This document shows, piece after piece, positions 61,384-64,000 of a stretch of 64,000 nt of DNA. Origin of the DNA: Jatrophihabitans_A lederbergiae (GTDB lineage: Bacteria; Actinomycetota; Actinomycetes; Mycobacteriales; Jatrophihabitantaceae). Position 1 is the stretch's first letter. Each line of letters starts with the position of its first letter. The translations under genes and the position numbers were made by a program. The stretch lies in assembly GCF_031845305.1 (NCBI RefSeq), contig NZ_JAVREH010000005.1, positions 124,001 to 188,000 of the forward strand, read 5' to 3'. The notes under the pieces are model-generated. The model was not told where the DNA came from. It worked only from the letters and a program-made list of their open reading frames with translations, and did not search any database.

Positions 61384-62213
61384 CCGCCGGAGGCCCGTCC
61401 GAGCTCGGCGGAACGGTTGCTCGCGGCCTCGATGGCGGCCAGGAACGCCGCCCGCACCCCGTGGTTCTCCAGCTCACGGATCGCCGAGATGGTGGTGCCG
61501 CCCGGGCTGGTCACCGCCTCGCGCAGCCGGACCGGGTGCTCGCCGGAATCCCGCAGCATCACGGCCGAGCCGAACAGGGTCTGCACGATCAGCTCCGCCG
61601 CCAGCGCGCGCGGCAGGCCCAGCAGGATGCCGGCGTCGATCATCGCCTCGACCAGGAAGAAGAAGTACGCCGGACCGCTGCCGGACAGCGCCGTGACGGC
61701 GTCCAGCTGTGACTCAGGCACCCGGACCACCCGCCCGACGGCGGACAGCAGCGTGTCGGCGAGGCCCAGGTGCTCGTCGGTGGCCAACGAGCCGGCCGAG
61801 ATGGCGGTCATCGCCTCGTCGACCACCGCCGGGGTGTTGGACATACAGCGCACCACCGGCACCCCGGCGGGCAGCGCGGCCTCGATATGCGACGTCGGGA
61901 TGCCGGCCGCGATCGAGACGATCAGGTGCTCGGTGGTCACCGATCCGGCCAGCTCGTCGAGCAGCGGATCGATGTCCTGCGGCTTGACCGCGATCAGGAC
62001 GGTGCGCGAGGACCGGACCGCCTCGTCGACGTCCACCACCCGCACGCCGTACCGCGTGGTCAGATAGGTGACGCGCTCCGGGTACTTCTCGACCACCACG
62101 ATGTCCTGGGGCTTGGCGTGCCCACGCAACAGCCCGGACAGCAGGGCCTCGCCGATCTTGCCGCCGCCGATGATCGCGAGCCCACCCTGGATGCCGGTCA
62201 TGGGCGCCATCAT
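61380..62213 (-). CDS. proC: Pyrroline-5-carboxylate reductase
   Basis: Final step of proline synthesis, NADPH-dependent. The protein of 277 residues has LAIIGGGKIGEALLSGLL, VVRCMSNTPAVV, ALSGSGPAYFFFLVEAM and TSPGGTTISAIRELE, all ProC signatures. Starts at 62213, 62210 and 62201 are possible; a GATGCT box lies 6 nt before the second ATG. It lies between a Ppx/GppA gene and the TetR/SDR insertion; in Mycobacterium it neighbours the HTH gene directly, which suggests the TetR/SDR segment was inserted here. Confidence 0.94.
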   Translation of the reverse strand: MMAPMTGIQGGLAIIGGGKIGEALLSGLLRGHAKPQDIVVVEKYPERVTYLTTRYGVRVVDVDEAVRSSRTVLIAVKPQDIDPLLDELAGSVTTEHLIVSIAAGIPTSHIEAALPAGVPVVRCMSNTPAVVDEAMTAISAGSLATDEHLGLADTLLSAVGRVVRVPESQLDAVTALSGSGPAYFFFLVEAMIDAGILLGLPRALAAELIVQTLFGSAVMLRDSGEHPVRLREAVTSPGGTTISAIRELENHGVRAAFLAAIEAASNRSAELGRASGG

Positions 62214-62277
62214 TCCAGCATCCGGCCGGACGCGAGCCGGAACACCCCGCCAGCTCCGGACGGGACCTGCCGCACCC

Positions 62278-63204
62278 TCAGCCGATGTGGTCGAGTCGGC
62301 GCAGGATCAACCCCTCGCGCAGCGCCCACGGGCACAGCTGCAGCTCGGTAACGCCGAGCGCCAGCATCGCCTGCTCCGCGACGACGGCACCGGCCAGCGT
62401 CTGGTGGGCCCGGGCCGGTGACACCCCGTCCAGTTCGGCCAGGTCGGCGGCGTCCATCCGCGAGATGAAACCGATGACCTGCCGCAGGCCGTTGATCTGC
62501 AGCACCCGCCGGGTCCAGGGACCGGCGCTGGACGGCGCCGCGCCCGCCAGTCGCGCGAGCGTCCGGAACGTCTTGCTGGTAGCCACCACCCGGTCGGGCA
62601 GGCCGGCGGCGAGCAGCTCCTTGGCGGGACCGTTCAGCTGCTCGGCGACGTACGTCCGAAGCTTGTCGACCGTCTGCTTGGGCGGGCGGTCGCCGTCGAA
62701 CCACTCCCGCGTCAGCCGGCCCGCGCCCACCGGAACCGACAGCGCCACCTCCGGCACCTCGTCGTTGCCGACCCCGAGCTCCAGCGACCCGCCACCGATG
62801 TCCAGGCACAGCAGCCGGCCGGCGCTCCAGCCGAACCACCGCCGCACCGCGAGGAACGTCAGCACGGCCTCGTCCTCACCGCTCAACACCTTCAGCTCGA
62901 CACCGGCCTCGTCCTGGACCCGGGTCAGCACCTCGGCGGAGTTCCGCGCGTCCCGGACGGCCGAGGTCGCGAAGGCCAGCAGCTCGTCGCAGTGCAGCTC
63001 CGCCGCCTGCCGCCGCGCGCCCAGGGTCGCGCCGACCAGCGCGTCCGCACCCTCGATATCGAGGTTTCCGCGCTTGTCGATGTGCTCGGCCAGGCGGAGC
63101 ACGCTCTTGCGCGACAGCTGCGGCGTGGGCTGCGCGCCCAGATGGGCGTCCACCACGATCAGGTGGACGGTGTTCGATCCGACGTCCAGAACTCCGAGGC
63201 GCAT
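62278..63204 (-). CDS. Ppx/GppA exopolyphosphatase family protein
   Basis: A 308-residue ASKHA-fold protein with LGVLDVGSNTVHLIVVDA (motif 1), FATSAVRDARN, SGEDEAVLTFLAV and LLCLDIGGGSLELGVG (motif 2). Family members degrade polyphosphate or pppGpp. It is shorter than E. coli GppA and resembles the Mycobacterium Rv0496 type. ATG at 63204 has TAGCGT 6 nt upstream. Confidence 0.92.
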   Translation of the reverse strand: MRLGVLDVGSNTVHLIVVDAHLGAQPTPQLSRKSVLRLAEHIDKRGNLDIEGADALVGATLGARRQAAELHCDELLAFATSAVRDARNSAEVLTRVQDEAGVELKVLSGEDEAVLTFLAVRRWFGWSAGRLLCLDIGGGSLELGVGNDEVPEVALSVPVGAGRLTREWFDGDRPPKQTVDKLRTYVAEQLNGPAKELLAAGLPDRVVATSKTFRTLARLAGAAPSSAGPWTRRVLQINGLRQVIGFISRMDAADLAELDGVSPARAHQTLAGAVVAEQAMLALGVTELQLCPWALREGLILRRLDHIG

Positions 63205-63210
63205 GGCTCA

Positions 63211-63216
63211 ACGCTA
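63211..63216 (-). promoter_or_regulatory. -10 element (TAGCGT) for the Ppx/GppA gene
   Basis: TAGCGT ends 6 nt before the ATG at 63204, giving a leaderless message from the 45-bp divergent region. Confidence 0.55.
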
Positions 63217-63236
63217 GTGCCCCGCCGAATGCCGAC

Positions 63237-63242
63237 TACAGT
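63237..63242 (+). promoter_or_regulatory. -10 element (TACAGT) for the cysteine-rich gene
   Basis: TACAGT ends 7 nt before the GTG at 63250, giving a leaderless message back to back with the Ppx/GppA promoter. Confidence 0.5.
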
Positions 63243-63249
63243 CGCGGCT

Positions 63250-64000
63250 GTGTCCGCCAGCGCTCGCGACCTGCCCGTACTCCAGCCCGCGTCGCCCCGC
63301 GACCGGGAGGTGGGCCTCGACTTTCCGCGGGAGTGGATCGAGTACACCGACCCCACCGATTCCGAGCACCACATCCGCGTCGACCTGACCTGGCTCTGCT
63401 CGCGGTGGACGTGCATCTTCGGCCGCGGCTGCCACGGCGTGATCTCCGGACGCGCCGCCGACGGCTGTTGCAGCCACGGCGCCTTCTTCTCCGACGACGA
63501 CGACCTCAAGCGCGTGCGCAAGTACGCCAAGCAGCTGACGCCCGAGACCTGGGAATACCACACGGTCGGCAAGAAGCGCGGCATCACCGAGAAGGACTCT
63601 GTCGGCGACGACGAGGACCGAGTGCGTACCCGGACGGTGGACGGCGCCTGCGTGTTCCTGAACCGTCCCGGATTCGCCGGCGGTGAGGGCTGCGCGCTGC
63701 ACGCGCTGGCGCTGCGCACCGGCCTGCATCCCCTCGACACCAAGCCCGAGGTGTGCTGGCAGCTGCCGGTGCGACGGGAGCAGGAGTGGGTGACCCGTCC
63801 GGACGACACCCGGATCCTGGTGTCCACGGTCACCGAGTTCAACCGCCGGGGCTGGGGCGAGGGCGGCCACGACCTGCACTGGTGGTGCACGTCCTCGCCG
63901 GAGGCCCATGTCGGAGCGGAGCCGCTGTACGTGAGCTACGCCCCCGAAATCACGGCCCTGATCGGCCAGGCCGCCTACGCCGAGCTGGCCCGACTGTGCC
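63250..64000 (+). CDS. Conserved cysteine-rich protein, Rv0495c-like (partial)
   Basis: At least 250 residues, running off the window end. The N-terminal region has closely spaced cysteines at 50, 55, 61, 73 and 74 (LTWLCSRWTCIFGRGCHG, GRAADGCCSHGAFF), followed by a basic KRVRKYAKQL. A later stretch holds further Cys and His (GEGCALHALALR, HWWCTSS). The layout could bind a metal or iron-sulfur cluster. It pairs divergently with the Ppx/GppA gene as in Mycobacterium Rv0495c/Rv0496. The function is unknown. Confidence 0.85.
   Translation, partial: MSASARDLPVLQPASPRDREVGLDFPREWIEYTDPTDSEHHIRVDLTWLCSRWTCIFGRGCHGVISGRAADGCCSHGAFFSDDDDLKRVRKYAKQLTPETWEYHTVGKKRGITEKDSVGDDEDRVRTRTVDGACVFLNRPGFAGGEGCALHALALRTGLHPLDTKPEVCWQLPVRREQEWVTRPDDTRILVSTVTEFNRRGWGEGGHDLHWWCTSSPEAHVGAEPLYVSYAPEITALIGQAAYAELARLC

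Overview
The window is a contiguous piece of chromosome from a high-GC actinobacterium. The evidence is the very GC-rich coding sequence with frequent GTG starts, many start codons placed 6-8 nt after a TANNNT -10 element (leaderless transcription), a Rex-controlled hem operon, and gene order shared with Mycobacterium and Streptomyces. Menaquinone is made by the futalosine route (mqnA, mqnC and mqnE are present), which argues against Mycobacterium and fits Streptomyces/Frankia-like lineages. I cannot name the genus. I see no rRNA, tRNA, CRISPR array, prophage or complete insertion sequence.

Layout. 1-16 kb, nearly all on the minus strand: cofactor and housekeeping genes in the order (transcription right to left) dacB, Zn-protease, tilS, hpt, ftsH, folE, folP, folB, folK, DUF3180, MOSC, and then a DUF2520-panC-nadB-nadC-coaX NAD/CoA operon. 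Many junctions overlap by 1-4 bp. 16-25 kb: ppa, then a more accessory stretch with MarR/MFS efflux, a frameshifted secreted glycosidase, menG and a secreted S53-like protease with ricin and CBM6 modules. 24.6-37 kb: the menaquinone block (mqnC, mqnA, mqnE, ubiD-like, mqnP, ubiX-like) mixed with a DMT transporter, a lipase-like hydrolase, an inositol-phosphatase family gene, Bcp, an Lrp regulator, a PaiB-like protein and small membrane proteins. 37.5-41.5 kb: cytochrome c maturation system II (ccsB, resB, ccdA, tlpA). 41.6-51 kb: heme synthesis (hemL, hemB; rex-hemA-hemC-hemD) with a secreted two-gene pair between. 51-64 kb: glutaredoxin-like protein, acyl-CoA ligase, BldN-type ECF sigma factor with a DUF5667 membrane protein, HAD phosphatase, acyltransferase, epimerase, a bTHX-type mini-protein, an HTH protein, a TetR/SDR pair, proC, a Ppx/GppA protein and a cysteine-rich conserved protein cut by the window end.

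The pathways converge on respiration: quinone (mqn, menG), heme (hem), cytochrome c assembly (ccs/res) and redox sensing (rex) lie close together.

The most unusual signal is at DNA level. At least eight genes carry short tandem duplications at their 3' ends or at gene-gene junctions, several including the stop codon itself (hpt, menG, ccsB, mqnP/ubiX, the PaiB-like gene). The menG copy has grown to six 26-bp units that form a row of hairpins between convergent genes. A second candidate is an orphan 22-codon leaderless mini-gene at 27.9 kb with its own extended -10 element and strong hairpin terminators.
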